From assembly GCA_024636975.1 (NCBI GenBank), contig JAGXGA010000062.1, positions 62,001-126,000 of the forward strand: a stretch of 64,000 nucleotides of DNA, read 5' to 3'. Origin of the DNA: Mariniphaga sp. Lineage in GTDB: Bacteria; Bacteroidota; Bacteroidia; Bacteroidales; Prolixibacteraceae. Below, in pieces: positions 38,149 through 48,424 of the stretch. A program made the position numbers and the translations under genes. The notes under the pieces were generated by a model. The model saw only the letters and a program-made list of their open reading frames with translations. It did not search any database and was not told where the DNA came from. Each line of letters starts with the position of its first letter. Positions within the stretch are counted from its first letter, which is position 1.

Positions 38149-38613
38149 ATGAAATCAATGGTATGGGTGTATAAATTATTTAAAGCAGGTGCATTGTTAA
38201 GTATGTCAGCAATGATTGCAGTGGTAACCCTCCAGGTATTCGCCAGGTACTTTTTGGATGCCACTCCTCACTGGACAGAAGAAGCGGCCAGAATGCTGTT
38301 TATTTATGCTGTTGCTTTTGGAACCGCAATCGGAATAAAAAATGGTGATTTTATAAGGCTTGATCTGATCGGAAAATACCTCACTCCTGCCATGGACAGG
38401 TTGCTGGATCTTGTTACTGATGTGGCTGTTGTTCTGTTTGCTTTTTTGCTTGTGGTAAGCAGCATAAATTTTGTCCGCCTCGGAATGGATGAATTGTCGC
38501 CGGCACTGGAACTCACCATGGGATTCATATTCATTAGTCTGGCAATAATCGGGTTGGCAGTTTTCTTATTTACTATAACAAAGCTTGTGCAATCGATTAA
38601 AGATAAATTTTAG
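38149..38613 (+). CDS. dctQ: TRAP transporter small permease (DctQ)
   Basis: The 154-residue protein has four membrane helices, with the family segment VFARYFLDATPHWTEEAARMLFIYAVAFGTAIGIKNGDFIRLDLI between the first two. It is the small membrane subunit of the tripartite transporter; it pairs with DctM. It lies between dctP and dctM with tight spacing. Confidence 0.92.
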   Translation: MKSMVWVYKLFKAGALLSMSAMIAVVTLQVFARYFLDATPHWTEEAARMLFIYAVAFGTAIGIKNGDFIRLDLIGKYLTPAMDRLLDLVTDVAVVLFAFLLVVSSINFVRLGMDELSPALELTMGFIFISLAIIGLAVFLFTITKLVQSIKDKF

Positions 38614-38616
38614 CCC

Positions 38617-39888
38617 ATGGTCTGGATAATGTTTTTTCTTTTCTTCATTCTGCTGTTCCTCCGCTTTCCAATTGCCTTTGCTTTGGGAATATCTACCCTT
38701 TCCTACCTTCTGGTTGAGGGATTTCCCCTGGTTACCCTTCCCCTTAAAATGTACTCGGGCATCGATGTGTTTGTGTTGCTCTCCATACCCGGATTTATTC
38801 TTGCCGGCAACCTGATGAATGTGTGTGGTATGACCGACCGGATTATCCGGTTCAGCAACAACCTGCTGGGGCATATCCGGGGAGGTTTGTCACTGGCTAA
38901 CATAGGTGCCTCCATGGTGTTTTCAGGAATTTCGGGCACTGCCATTTCCGATACGGCATCTATTGGTTCGGTGATGATTCCTGCAATGAAAAAGGAAGGA
39001 TATGATGCCGGATTCTCATGTGCCGTTACTGCTGCATCTTCTACTATTGGCCCGATAATACCACCTAGCTTACCAATGATTATTGCCGGTTCCCTTACCG
39101 GTATTTCAATCGGTAAACTGTTTCTGGCTGGAGCAATACCCGGAGTGCTTCTGGCAATTGGGCTGGCGGTGGTTTCCTACACCATTTCGGTAAGGAAGAA
39201 ACATCCAAAGCAGCCAAAAGCAACATGGAAGGAAAGAGGAAGCAGTTTTATCCACGCCTTCTGGGCACTGCTTATGACCTTTCTTATTCTATTTGGTATA
39301 ATTGGAGGTGTATTCACCCCAACTGAAGCTTCAGTTGTAGCTGTACTGTATGCATTATTTATCGGCACATTTTTCTACCGAACCCTGACGTGGAAAAATA
39401 TTTTTGCAGTGATTACCAGCTCGGCAGGCACCACTGCGTCACTGATGCTGCTTGTTGGTTTTGCAAATCTTTTTGGCTGGATACTGATTATCGAGCAGGT
39501 ACCACAAAATCTTGCAGAACTGCTTTTAACCATCACTCAAAACAAATTCCTGCTACTGTTGCTTATTAACATCCTGCTCATAATTATTGGTTCGTTTATG
39601 GAGACTATTGCAGCCCTTTTAATAATCTATCCTATCCTTTTAAATGTTGCCGTATTTGCAGGAGTTGATCCCGTACAGTTTTCGGTAATAGCTGTTTTAA
39701 ACCTGATAATCGGCTTAAATACTCCCCCTGTTGGTGTGTGTTTATTCGTGGCTTCAGGTATTGGTAAGGTATCGGTTGAAAAAGTGGCCAAAGCAGGCCT
39801 TCCGTTTTTGCTGGTAAGCATTTTGGTATTGCTACTGGTTACCTATATTCCTGCAATATCGTTGTTTCTGCCCGGGCTGTTTGATTGA
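38617..39888 (+). CDS. dctM: TRAP transporter large permease (DctM)
   Basis: The 423-residue protein has about 12 hydrophobic segments and the family signatures FSGISGTAISDTASIGSVMIPAMKKEGYDAGFSCAVTAASSTIGPIIPPSLPMI and GLNTPPVGVCLFV. This is the Na+-driven transport channel of the system. The stop codon ends at 39888 and the stop of the convergent gene begins at 39889, so no terminator separates the two. Confidence 0.95.
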   Translation: MVWIMFFLFFILLFLRFPIAFALGISTLSYLLVEGFPLVTLPLKMYSGIDVFVLLSIPGFILAGNLMNVCGMTDRIIRFSNNLLGHIRGGLSLANIGASMVFSGISGTAISDTASIGSVMIPAMKKEGYDAGFSCAVTAASSTIGPIIPPSLPMIIAGSLTGISIGKLFLAGAIPGVLLAIGLAVVSYTISVRKKHPKQPKATWKERGSSFIHAFWALLMTFLILFGIIGGVFTPTEASVVAVLYALFIGTFFYRTLTWKNIFAVITSSAGTTASLMLLVGFANLFGWILIIEQVPQNLAELLLTITQNKFLLLLLINILLIIIGSFMETIAALLIIYPILLNVAVFAGVDPVQFSVIAVLNLIIGLNTPPVGVCLFVASGIGKVSVEKVAKAGLPFLLVSILVLLLVTYIPAISLFLPGLFD

Positions 39889-41241
39889 TTACGGGTTGTT
39901 GTTAAAAACGAGTTCGCTTCTCCCTTTCGGCAGATTAAAACAAACAAATGCTTCTGATTCTCTAATTAACCAGGTGCCGGCTTTTAAATCCCTGATCTGC
40001 GTTATTTGTTTAAGGGGAGCAGAATTTGCTATGGCAGGATTTATCAGTTTTGCATTAGTTTTGATTGTAAAATCAGGAGCAGCAAATGGAGCATCAAACA
40101 GGATGCTTTTTTCATCCGCATGAATTTTAGTTAATTCCTTAGCCGCCCAGTAACGTGAAATCTCGTTAAGCTTCATCCAGATCAGGTGATCGTATTTTTG
40201 ATGGAGGCGACTGGTTATCTCTTTAAGAATGTTGAACCCGATTTTATCTCCGTTGTAATATATTCCAGGCCAGTGACAAACCATTATAGCCGGTTCACCG
40301 CTATCGATAACTTCAACCATTCTGCCACTATTTAAATCAGCTGTAATAAATTTATCTGTGTTCCCGGGAACCAGTCCGTCCCAGCCTCCAAACCAGTCAC
40401 CGGTGCAGCCAATAATGGAGACCACACATTTTGGATCTTCTGTGTTTAAATCAGTAGCATACTTTACCTGGGGGGCAACGCTTATATTCTTTTCAGTGTA
40501 CAGATCCCGGAAGTAATGGGGGATTTCTGCGTTGTACACATCACGCACGGCCTGTAATGTTCCAAGTGCGAGGTTGTCTTTATTTTTACTCCCATACCCA
40601 CCGGGAGTTGTAAGCCCTTCACATTGCAGTCCGGCATCCTTTAATACGCGTAATGCATAAGCCTGGTAAGTTGCCAGTTCATCCGTGCTTTTATCCTGAC
40701 TCCATTCCCAGTTTTCCATGTATTCAGGGGTAGCATATGGATAAGGCTTTCCGGTTTTTATATCAATCACGCGGGTATGACTTATCATTTCCGGGTGAAT
40801 ATCCCAGTTAGGCACAATTACTTCCCTGATCAGGTTAAGGCTGTTTTCCAGTTCACGTTTTGTCCATCCTGGTATAAAATGACTCACCCATCCGGTGCAG
40901 GCAGGAAAAGGAACCACACTGTACTTGCCCTTTACTCCGTTTTGTGCTGTCCATTCTCCGAATTCACGAACAAAACTGTCGGGGATCTCCCTTGGCAGTT
41001 TACGCCAGTCTTGTTTGTAATTATCAGGAAAAACTTCAGCAAATTGAGGAATGCCATAATGGGCCATGTTCACCAGGCAGGTTGAATCGTCGATTATCAA
41101 ACTTACCGGCACCCTGTTTTGCGGGTTTATTACCTTCACACTTTTTAAATTCAGAGAAAAATCATCAGCTGCAGGGGCTATAGCCAGGGCTGCTCCCGCT
41201 TTAGCTGTAGTTTTAATAAATGAGCGCCTGTTATAACCCAT
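39889..41241 (-). CDS. Tat-exported protein, deacetylase-like (polysaccharide deacetylase superfamily, tentative)
   Basis: The 450-residue protein starts with a twin-arginine signal (MGYNRRSFIKTTAKAG, then a hydrophobic run). The mature part has VSLIIDDSTC and PEMISHTRVID, reminiscent of the aspartate and histidine metal site of NodB-type deacetylases, and a conserved-looking region GLTTPGGYGSKNKDN. The family is not firmly identified. It lies end to end with the TRAP operon, so it may act on the same kind of substrate, but it is on the opposite strand. Confidence 0.55.
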   Translation of the reverse strand: MGYNRRSFIKTTAKAGAALAIAPAADDFSLNLKSVKVINPQNRVPVSLIIDDSTCLVNMAHYGIPQFAEVFPDNYKQDWRKLPREIPDSFVREFGEWTAQNGVKGKYSVVPFPACTGWVSHFIPGWTKRELENSLNLIREVIVPNWDIHPEMISHTRVIDIKTGKPYPYATPEYMENWEWSQDKSTDELATYQAYALRVLKDAGLQCEGLTTPGGYGSKNKDNLALGTLQAVRDVYNAEIPHYFRDLYTEKNISVAPQVKYATDLNTEDPKCVVSIIGCTGDWFGGWDGLVPGNTDKFITADLNSGRMVEVIDSGEPAIMVCHWPGIYYNGDKIGFNILKEITSRLHQKYDHLIWMKLNEISRYWAAKELTKIHADEKSILFDAPFAAPDFTIKTNAKLINPAIANSAPLKQITQIRDLKAGTWLIRESEAFVCFNLPKGRSELVFNNNP

Positions 41242-41395
41242 GTTGCAACAATTTAAATTTTATGAAAGTTAATGAAAATATTGCAACAGGGAAAAGAACT
41301 TCATTATTGCAGTAAACTACAAGTTCAGTTTAACCACTTATTGTGTAATTGAAGGAATTTTAATACATTTTTCTCTGGCAGGCAGCGGCCTTTTT

Positions 41396-42922
41396 TTAAC
41401 TGATAAACAAACTTTTTCCCGGGAATTCCGGATCACAGGTCAAGTTCACCTTCAGCTTTCGCAGGCCGGCTTCATCACCCGGTGTGGGAATATGTGTGAG
41501 GTGGATTTCGCAATCTTCCAGGTATTTAAGTTTTTCCAATGCCATCTGTCCTGCCGGGTTTGACAGGGCGCTTATGGAAAGTACAATCAGGGTTTCATCC
41601 ACGTCTAAGCTTGTCATTTTACCATCCAGGATATTTTTTTTAAGATGCGTAACCGAATCGATTATACTTTGAGGTATAAGGTACATGCTGTCGGGCAGAC
41701 CTGCCAGGTGTTTTGTGGCATTCAGGATAAGGCTCGAGGAGGCATGCATCAGCGGAGAATTTTTGCCAGTGATTATTTTTCCGTCGGGGAGCCTGATAGC
41801 TGCTCCGCTAAAGGTACCGTCATTTCCTTTTCCATTCTTTTCTGCATTCCTTGCTGCCTGTCGTGCGGGCAATACAACATCGCGGTCTTCCGGTTTGGCT
41901 CCCACTTTGAGCATAACTGCCTTTATCCGTTCAAACACTTCCTTGTCGGTAAGTCCCATTGCATATTCCACAGCGCTTCGGAAATAACGACGTATAATTT
42001 CCTGCTGGGAAGCCTCTGCTATAATCCGGTCGTCGATTATGCCTGCGCTGGCCCGGTTCACGCCCATATCTGTAGGTGACTGATACATTGACCTTTCGCC
42101 TGTTATTTTTTCAATTATCCGCTTCAATAAGTGAAATGCCTCAATGTCGCGGTTGTAATTAACCACTTCTTTGTTGTAAGTTTTCAGGTGGTGAGTATCG
42201 ATCAGCACCTTGTCGTCGAGGTCTACGGTAGCAGCTTCATAGGCCACATTCACCTTATGATCGACAGGCAAATCCCAGATGGGGAAGGTTTCAAATTTAG
42301 CGTAACCTGCCTTTATCCCTTTTTTGTATTCATGATATAAGTTGCTAAGACATGTAGCCAGCTTACCGCTGCCTGGTCCGGGGCCGGTAACCACCACAAT
42401 TGGCCTGGTGGTCTCAATGTACGGATTGGCACCATACCCCTGATCACTAACAATGGTATCCACATCGGTTGGGTAGCCTTTAGTTGGCTGGTGGAGATAC
42501 ACCTTAATACCCCTCATCTCCAGCTTGTTTTTGAATGCCTTTGCAGAGGGCTGGTTCTGGTAACGGGTAATGACCACTGCTGTAACTTCAATATCCCATT
42601 CTCTGAAATCGTCAATTGTTTTTAGTGCATCAACATCATATGTAATTCCAAAGTCGGCACGTATTTTATTTCGTTCAATGTCACCTGCATGAATGCAGAG
42701 GATAACATCGGTTTTATCTTTTAACTGCTGCAGGAGCCGCATCTTTACATTGGGGTCGAAACCAGGAAGTACCCGTGCAGCATGATGGTCATACAGTAAC
42801 TTTCCGCCAAATTCAAGATAAAGCCGGTGGTTAAAACGGTTTACGCGTTCAATAATGGCTGCCGTTTGTTCCCTGAGGTATATTTCATTATCGAATCCGG
42901 TTGGTTTGTTGCTATACGTCAT
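41396..42922 (-). CDS. DUF1846 family protein
   Basis: The 508-residue protein matches DUF1846: it starts GFDNEIYLREQTAAIIERVNRFNHRLYLEFGGKLLYDHHAARVLPGFDPN and has VVVTGPGPGSGKLATCLSNLYHE, which resembles a nucleotide-binding loop. The family has no proven reaction. It is a single gene of normal length, between a stretch of intergenic sequence on each side (154 and 195 bases). Confidence 0.85.
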   Translation of the reverse strand: MTYSNKPTGFDNEIYLREQTAAIIERVNRFNHRLYLEFGGKLLYDHHAARVLPGFDPNVKMRLLQQLKDKTDVILCIHAGDIERNKIRADFGITYDVDALKTIDDFREWDIEVTAVVITRYQNQPSAKAFKNKLEMRGIKVYLHQPTKGYPTDVDTIVSDQGYGANPYIETTRPIVVVTGPGPGSGKLATCLSNLYHEYKKGIKAGYAKFETFPIWDLPVDHKVNVAYEAATVDLDDKVLIDTHHLKTYNKEVVNYNRDIEAFHLLKRIIEKITGERSMYQSPTDMGVNRASAGIIDDRIIAEASQQEIIRRYFRSAVEYAMGLTDKEVFERIKAVMLKVGAKPEDRDVVLPARQAARNAEKNGKGNDGTFSGAAIRLPDGKIITGKNSPLMHASSSLILNATKHLAGLPDSMYLIPQSIIDSVTHLKKNILDGKMTSLDVDETLIVLSISALSNPAGQMALEKLKYLEDCEIHLTHIPTPGDEAGLRKLKVNLTCDPEFPGKSLFIS

Positions 42923-43117
42923 TCCTGTTTGTCCCTTTATAACTGATTTACTCCTGAGGCCGTAAAATTCGAAAAATTTTTAGGTTACCGAAATTTCCTG
43001 CCCAAAAAGAATTTAAAAAGAAATTAACTGCATTGAATTTTGCATTTCATTGTATTGTGAAATTGAAGAAAAAAATAAAATTTAACCTGTCGGCATGAGT
43101 CAACTAACAGTTATAGT

Positions 43118-44041
43118 TCATATGCCTCTTGCTTTTATTTCCATTGGCAGTAAGCACTGATAAACAAACCTGTTAACAGGGGTATCTAAACCATACTGTG
43201 CAGCAAGCATGACCACAGTTCCATTCTGATAATCAATTTCGGAAGGCCTGCCTTCCCATACATCGCGGGAAAGGGAAGTAGTGGAATCATGGGGGAATGT
43301 ATCGATTGCAGCAATTGTTTTATTTACGAATTCAGAATTTATCTGGATACCTTTTTTTTGCGAAAGCAGGTAAGCTTCATTGAGCAGATCAATCATCAGT
43401 TGCCTTGTTTCAGGCAGAGATCTCAGTTCTCCATATGTGGACCTGGTGACGGCAAGCAATCCACCGACACAAATACCAATAAACTTTTTCCAGAGCTCAG
43501 CTTCTATATCATCTGAAATCTTTGATTCTATTCCAGCTGCATCAAACACTTTTTTAATGGCTGATGCCCTCTCTGATTGGGTTTTATCCAGTTCCCCAAA
43601 TACAATGGAAGGTGTAATTGCGAAATGGTTTATTATCCCGGGTGAATCTATTTTGCTGATAATGCGGCACAGGCTACCCATTATTTGTGATTTGTTGATT
43701 TGCTCTTCCAGTTCACCGGCAGCAGATATTCCATTCTGCAAAGGCAACAGTATACTGCCTGAGTGAATTATGTCTTTTAAATCATCCCGTATTTCCTTTA
43801 TTTGCCAGGCTTTGGTGCAGATAATTATCAAGTCAGGCTTATTTATGTCCTTAATATTATTGGTTGCCTTAACATTATCAATATGGAAATCTCCCAGAAT
43901 GCTTTTGACAGTAAGGCCATTTGTCAATATTGCTTCAAGGTGAGCTCCACGGGCTACAAATGTGACATCATATCCGGCCTTTGCCAGTCTGCCTCCAAAG
44001 TATCCGCCCACACCTCCTGCTCCTATAATGGCTATTTTCAT
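43118..44041 (-). CDS. panE: 2-dehydropantoate 2-reductase family enzyme
   Basis: It would reduce ketopantoate to pantoate (pantothenate synthesis) with NADPH. The 307 residues from the ATG at 44041 begin with the Rossmann motif IGAGGVGGYFGG. The catalytic lysine lies in ELWKKFIGICVGG (about residues 190-205), and PSEIDYQNG is a familiar C-terminal element. An upstream ATG at 44056 would add only five residues. Paralogues in this family act on other 2-keto acids, so the exact substrate is inferred. Confidence 0.8.
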   Translation of the reverse strand: MKIAIIGAGGVGGYFGGRLAKAGYDVTFVARGAHLEAILTNGLTVKSILGDFHIDNVKATNNIKDINKPDLIIICTKAWQIKEIRDDLKDIIHSGSILLPLQNGISAAGELEEQINKSQIMGSLCRIISKIDSPGIINHFAITPSIVFGELDKTQSERASAIKKVFDAAGIESKISDDIEAELWKKFIGICVGGLLAVTRSTYGELRSLPETRQLMIDLLNEAYLLSQKKGIQINSEFVNKTIAAIDTFPHDSTTSLSRDVWEGRPSEIDYQNGTVVMLAAQYGLDTPVNRFVYQCLLPMEIKARGI

Positions 44042-44124
44042 ATTCAAATGATTCATTAATAAAATTTTCCCTGCTAATCTAAAGCTTTTATGTTCATGGA
44101 AGTGAACAGTAAATGCAGGTTTTT

Positions 44125-45126
44125 TTATTTCTTATAAAACAGCTTTCCTGTTACAAGGAGTCCTGTAAATACAAACAGTGCAAATACGATGCTGCTTAAG
44201 GCGAGCTGCATTCCTCCTGAAAGAATATGTCCGCTAGTACATCCGCCTGCCATCCTGGCTCCGGTTATGAGCAGGAAGCCACCGATAAATGCCCATAAAA
44301 TTCTTTTTCCGGGCGATGAACCCTTAAATCGTTTCCAGTTGCTGTGAATCAATGTGAATCGAAATTCCTTTCTTATTAATGATATAATCAATCCTGAAAG
44401 AAAAGCTCCAACCAGAAAAAGAATTTCCCAGTTACCTGATTTTTGTATGGCGCCGAAATAATTATTTTGGGTAGTTCCTGTTATTAAATCAGCCAGGTAT
44501 GGAAAGGCAGTTGAAGCCCCAATAGGTCGGTTAAAGGTTGCAGCCATAAATACTATCGGATTCAGTATGGACAGGGCAATGCCGGCATAAAACCACCTGT
44601 AATTTTTTACTGTGTCTTTTTTATGTAACCAAAATGCAATAGCAACGAAACAGGTGCCAATTATTAAGGTGAGCAGGTAAAATAAAGAGGTATTTCCTGT
44701 AAATGAATATAAAGAAACAGTTCCTAAATCAGGTCCCAATATGCCACTTAAAACAGGAACTGCTAATGTGTAAATAAGGCCAGCCAATAATCCCCCTGCA
44801 ATCCCCACTACAGCATCAATCGAACCTTCGCCTGCTGATATTGCCAGAGTCCCGGGACAGTAGCCCAAAATAGCCATTCCTGTTCCAAATATTAATCCCC
44901 CAAGCACGATACCACCAGGTAATATTGGCTTCACATGAAATGATGCTAATCCGAGACCGATTACAATACTTAAGACCACTGCACCGATGCCAATGGCTGT
45001 TGCAATGGCTTTGGCTACTGTGAATTCCTCCAACACAGCCAACCCGCTTATTACATTGTACCTGTTAAGGTGCGCATATTGCAGGATAGCTCCAAACAAA
45101 AAACCGAAAATCAAAATGGTTACCAT
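44125..45126 (-). CDS. YeeE/YedE family transporter (sulfur compound uptake)
   Basis: The 333-residue protein has about nine hydrophobic segments and two halves each with a cysteine motif: C90 in GYCPGT and C296 in GGCTSGH. These cysteines are the family hallmark of YeeE-type thiosulfate transporters. Full-length fusion of both halves is common. It lies near sulfatase and beta-helix genes, but a link to sulfate use is only inferred from position. Confidence 0.88.
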   Translation of the reverse strand: MVTILIFGFLFGAILQYAHLNRYNVISGLAVLEEFTVAKAIATAIGIGAVVLSIVIGLGLASFHVKPILPGGIVLGGLIFGTGMAILGYCPGTLAISAGEGSIDAVVGIAGGLLAGLIYTLAVPVLSGILGPDLGTVSLYSFTGNTSLFYLLTLIIGTCFVAIAFWLHKKDTVKNYRWFYAGIALSILNPIVFMAATFNRPIGASTAFPYLADLITGTTQNNYFGAIQKSGNWEILFLVGAFLSGLIISLIRKEFRFTLIHSNWKRFKGSSPGKRILWAFIGGFLLITGARMAGGCTSGHILSGGMQLALSSIVFALFVFTGLLVTGKLFYKK

Positions 45127-45331
45127 ATCGTATTAACTCTAAATTTCATATGCCTTTTGACAATGTCCGCAGGCTAAAAATTTTGTATGAATTGAGATTA
45201 GCTCTTAATTTTTACAAATATAGAAATTGATGAAGAGGTTTTTCCAGATCTCATCTTTATCTTTTAAGGTTTCGGTTCCCTTAAAATTTTATTTGTAATT
45301 GTTAACGCGGACACCATATAGCAAAATGCAT

Positions 45332-46693
45332 TTATTTTCTCCACTGATATGCCCCAATATCAATTCTTTCATCCTCTCTTGGTTTATTGGTAAAATCAAA
45401 AGAAGGTGCACCTTCTGCATTACCAGCTCCAACTGCTGGTGAGGGTTTCAAGAGTCGATAGTCGTGATTGAATTCATTTGCAAAATGCACTTCACTAACA
45501 ACTACCGGGAAAACGCCGGTTACATCGGTTGGTTCGCCCTCAGGAAAAAGATTGTATGAGATTTTGAATTTTTTGATTATTTCACCTGCATCATCGCGTA
45601 TGCATCTTGAAGAATCGTTGGTTTTTTCCCAAAGTATGTTGTTTTTTATTTGAATGTTTTCTCCAAAATTGTGCGATTTACCATTAACAACATAAATACC
45701 CCCGCCTCGCGTTGAATTGCGCTGTGCATTGTTTACGAGAGTGTTGTTCACAATGCTGATGCTGTCCCAGTGTGCGTTTTCTTCTGAACCTTTTCCCGGT
45801 TCAAGCCAAAATCCGATTCCTCCGTGATTGTTATAGATCAGGTTGTTGTATACCTTAATGTTATGGAGTGTCCATGGAAGTTCCTCCGGCTTCCAGTTGC
45901 TTTCAATATTTAAAGAAATGCCCGATTTGGAAACAGCATCATGAATGATATTATTGAAGATTTCAATATGGCTTGCTACGTCCACATAAATCTGGGGCCC
46001 GTTATTCCGGTAAACCTGGTTGTGGTGAATTTTACCATGAAGGGATCCGTATTTGGCATCAATGCCTTCTTCTTTATTATCAAATACTTCACAAAACCTG
46101 ACCTCAAAATTTTTCACACCGCGAAGAGTTATACCTTCATGAGCAGCCTGTAGTCCTTTGTAGTTGTTGTGATGTGCTTTGCAATGCTCTATCAACACAT
46201 GCTCACCATTCACAAATACAATGCCCCCGTCCTCTGAGTAAGCCACTTCACAGTCAATAATATGTATGTTGTTGTTGTCGATAGAATAGATCCCGAATGA
46301 TGATGAATGCATTACAGTTAATCCGGCTATTGTTACATCTGAATTTTGTATTTTGATTAAAGGTCCCAGGCGGGGATTGTTTCCATCAATGATTACCTTT
46401 TCTGATTCAAAATTCATCATTGTAATTCCACTTTTGTTTATTACCACAAGTTCTTTATAAACGCCTTCGCGAATTATAATAGTATCATTCTCATTTGCCT
46501 CATTAAGCGCCATTTGTATGGTTTTAAATGCAGGGGTATTTGAATGGCCTGTATTGCGGGTAATAAAATTATAACCTGATACGGAAGAAGTTTTTATTCT
46601 CTGGTCTGCAACAATGATTTTGCAAAATGAATGATGGGGGAAAAGTAAATTAAATGCCAGTAAAAGCAAAAATGATGAGGTTTGCAGTTTCAT
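45332..46693 (-). CDS. Exported right-handed beta-helix protein
   Basis: The 453-residue protein has a Sec signal (SFLLLLAFNLLFPHHSFC; C may mark a lipid anchor) and parallel beta-helix repeats with regular asparagine and glycine turns: YEVAYSEDGGIVFVNG-like, FEVRFCEVFDNKEEGIDAKYG, IEIFNNIIHDAVSKSGISLN, IKVYNNLIYNNHGGIGFW. The start resembles pectate-lyase-type and other polysaccharide-active proteins. Substrate and activity are not certain. It is followed by a sulfatase and an esterase, both on the same strand. Confidence 0.8.
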   Translation of the reverse strand: MKLQTSSFLLLLAFNLLFPHHSFCKIIVADQRIKTSSVSGYNFITRNTGHSNTPAFKTIQMALNEANENDTIIIREGVYKELVVINKSGITMMNFESEKVIIDGNNPRLGPLIKIQNSDVTIAGLTVMHSSSFGIYSIDNNNIHIIDCEVAYSEDGGIVFVNGEHVLIEHCKAHHNNYKGLQAAHEGITLRGVKNFEVRFCEVFDNKEEGIDAKYGSLHGKIHHNQVYRNNGPQIYVDVASHIEIFNNIIHDAVSKSGISLNIESNWKPEELPWTLHNIKVYNNLIYNNHGGIGFWLEPGKGSEENAHWDSISIVNNTLVNNAQRNSTRGGGIYVVNGKSHNFGENIQIKNNILWEKTNDSSRCIRDDAGEIIKKFKISYNLFPEGEPTDVTGVFPVVVSEVHFANEFNHDYRLLKPSPAVGAGNAEGAPSFDFTNKPREDERIDIGAYQWRK

Positions 46694-46792
46694 AATATTG
46701 TATTACACTATTCCATTTACCCGATCAAACTACTGCCGCTTCAACTAACTTATTAGGGAATAGACAGGGTATATTGATCACTAATTTAAATG

Positions 46793-48340
46793 CTAATTAA
46801 ATCCCTGAAGTACTTTCTCATAATTCAAGGATAGTTCATTAACCTTTTCAGGAAGTTCATCAGAAAGGTTTTCGAGTTCAGTGGGGTCATTTTTTAAATT
46901 GTATAATTCCCATTCGTTGCCATTCATTCTTACTATTTTATAATCGCCCATACGGAACATTCGAAACTTTTCAGTCCAGCCCGATAAAAAATATTCCGGT
47001 TCCTCCCTGGTTTCACCCCTGAATAAAGGCATAAGTGAACTTCCATGAAGTTCAGTGGCTGGGTAGCCTAGTATTGAATCTGGATACTCATCATTTAATA
47101 TATCCAGCACAGTGGGCACAATATCTACTACATGGCCTGTCTGCCTGCAAATGGAATTTGGTTTTATAACTCCCGGCCACCTTGCAATAAAGGGGGTAAC
47201 GCTGCCACCTTCATGGCCGGCCTGCTTGTATTGACGGAATGGCGTATTGGATAAATTGGCCCATGTTGACCGCAAGCTCCAGTACGAATTTGCGGGTCCG
47301 GGAGGAACATCCTTAATGGTATTGTTGTAAAACGGACATGCTCCGTTATCAATCAAAAAAAGAATAAGGGTATTCTCCAGCTTTCCTTCCTTTTCCAGTT
47401 TATCAATCACGCGACCTATGTTCTGATCCATACGGTCAACCATTGCTGCATATACTGCCATTTCAAGGTCCAGTGAATCCTTTTGAAGTTCTGATAAGCT
47501 TTCCCACTCATAGTAATCAGTATATTCTGGTATTAACGGTCCCCTGGACTTATTCAAATTTCCTTCAGGAGGGCTCATCTGTGTATTTTCAGGCAGTAGG
47601 CCAAGTTTTTGAATGTTCCTGAATCGCTGAACCCTCAACGAATCCCAGCCCACTTTATACCTGCCCCTGTATTTTTCAATGTCTTCAGGCCGGGCCTGCA
47701 GCGGATAATGTGCCACATGGTAAGGTAAATACAAAAAGAAGGGTTGTTCTTTTTCAAAAGCTTCATCCAGCCATTTAACAGCATAATCGGTAATAAAATC
47801 GGTCTTATACATAGGCGATTTCTCATGATAAATTTCATTCGCCTCTATTTGTTTCCCTTCCAGATAAAAGGGGCGTTCAAATTTACCGGATGGGGGAAGA
47901 AAATATTCAGTGGTTGCCCAAAAATAAAATGAATGATCAAATACATTTTCAGCTTTGCAATAATCAGGCACCCATTCATCAAAATGTTCCTTCCCGCTCA
48001 TGATATTGAAGTACCCGGCATTCTTTGTATGCTGAGCCAGATGCACAGCTCCGTTTCCACCTTGATACAGGCCGGTCAGTAACGAACTGCGGGTTGGGTT
48101 GCATGTTGCCATGTTGTAAAAAGTGCCAAATCGAACTCCTTCATTAGCCAGCCGGTCAATATTGGGCGTATTTATTTCACCACCATAGCATCCGATATCA
48201 GAATAACCCATATCGTCAGCCATAATTAGCACAATATTTGGTCGGTTATCCTGGTGTCCGGACTTATGTTCAGAGCATGCAAATTGTTGCACAGCTGCTG
48301 TGGCAAGGATTAATGAGATGGTTTTACTTGTTATCTTCAT
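46793..48340 (-). CDS. Sulfatase, formylglycine-dependent, lipoprotein
   Basis: The 515-residue protein has a lipobox (QQFAC, C22) and the sulfatase signature: metal aspartates D42 and D43 in IMADDMGYSDIG, and the formylglycine precursor C80 in CNPTRSSLLTG, followed by a C-terminal region HELYNLKNDPTELENLS. It would remove sulfate esters from polysaccharide. No maturation gene (anaerobic or FGE-type) is in the window. Confidence 0.93.
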   Translation of the reverse strand: MKITSKTISLILATAAVQQFACSEHKSGHQDNRPNIVLIMADDMGYSDIGCYGGEINTPNIDRLANEGVRFGTFYNMATCNPTRSSLLTGLYQGGNGAVHLAQHTKNAGYFNIMSGKEHFDEWVPDYCKAENVFDHSFYFWATTEYFLPPSGKFERPFYLEGKQIEANEIYHEKSPMYKTDFITDYAVKWLDEAFEKEQPFFLYLPYHVAHYPLQARPEDIEKYRGRYKVGWDSLRVQRFRNIQKLGLLPENTQMSPPEGNLNKSRGPLIPEYTDYYEWESLSELQKDSLDLEMAVYAAMVDRMDQNIGRVIDKLEKEGKLENTLILFLIDNGACPFYNNTIKDVPPGPANSYWSLRSTWANLSNTPFRQYKQAGHEGGSVTPFIARWPGVIKPNSICRQTGHVVDIVPTVLDILNDEYPDSILGYPATELHGSSLMPLFRGETREEPEYFLSGWTEKFRMFRMGDYKIVRMNGNEWELYNLKNDPTELENLSDELPEKVNELSLNYEKVLQGFN

Positions 48341-48424
48341 GTACTATATTTGTTTCATGAACTTTATTTAAATCCTGCAATAATGCTGTTAAAAAATATA
48401 TTTTCCATGCACTAAGTTTAATAA

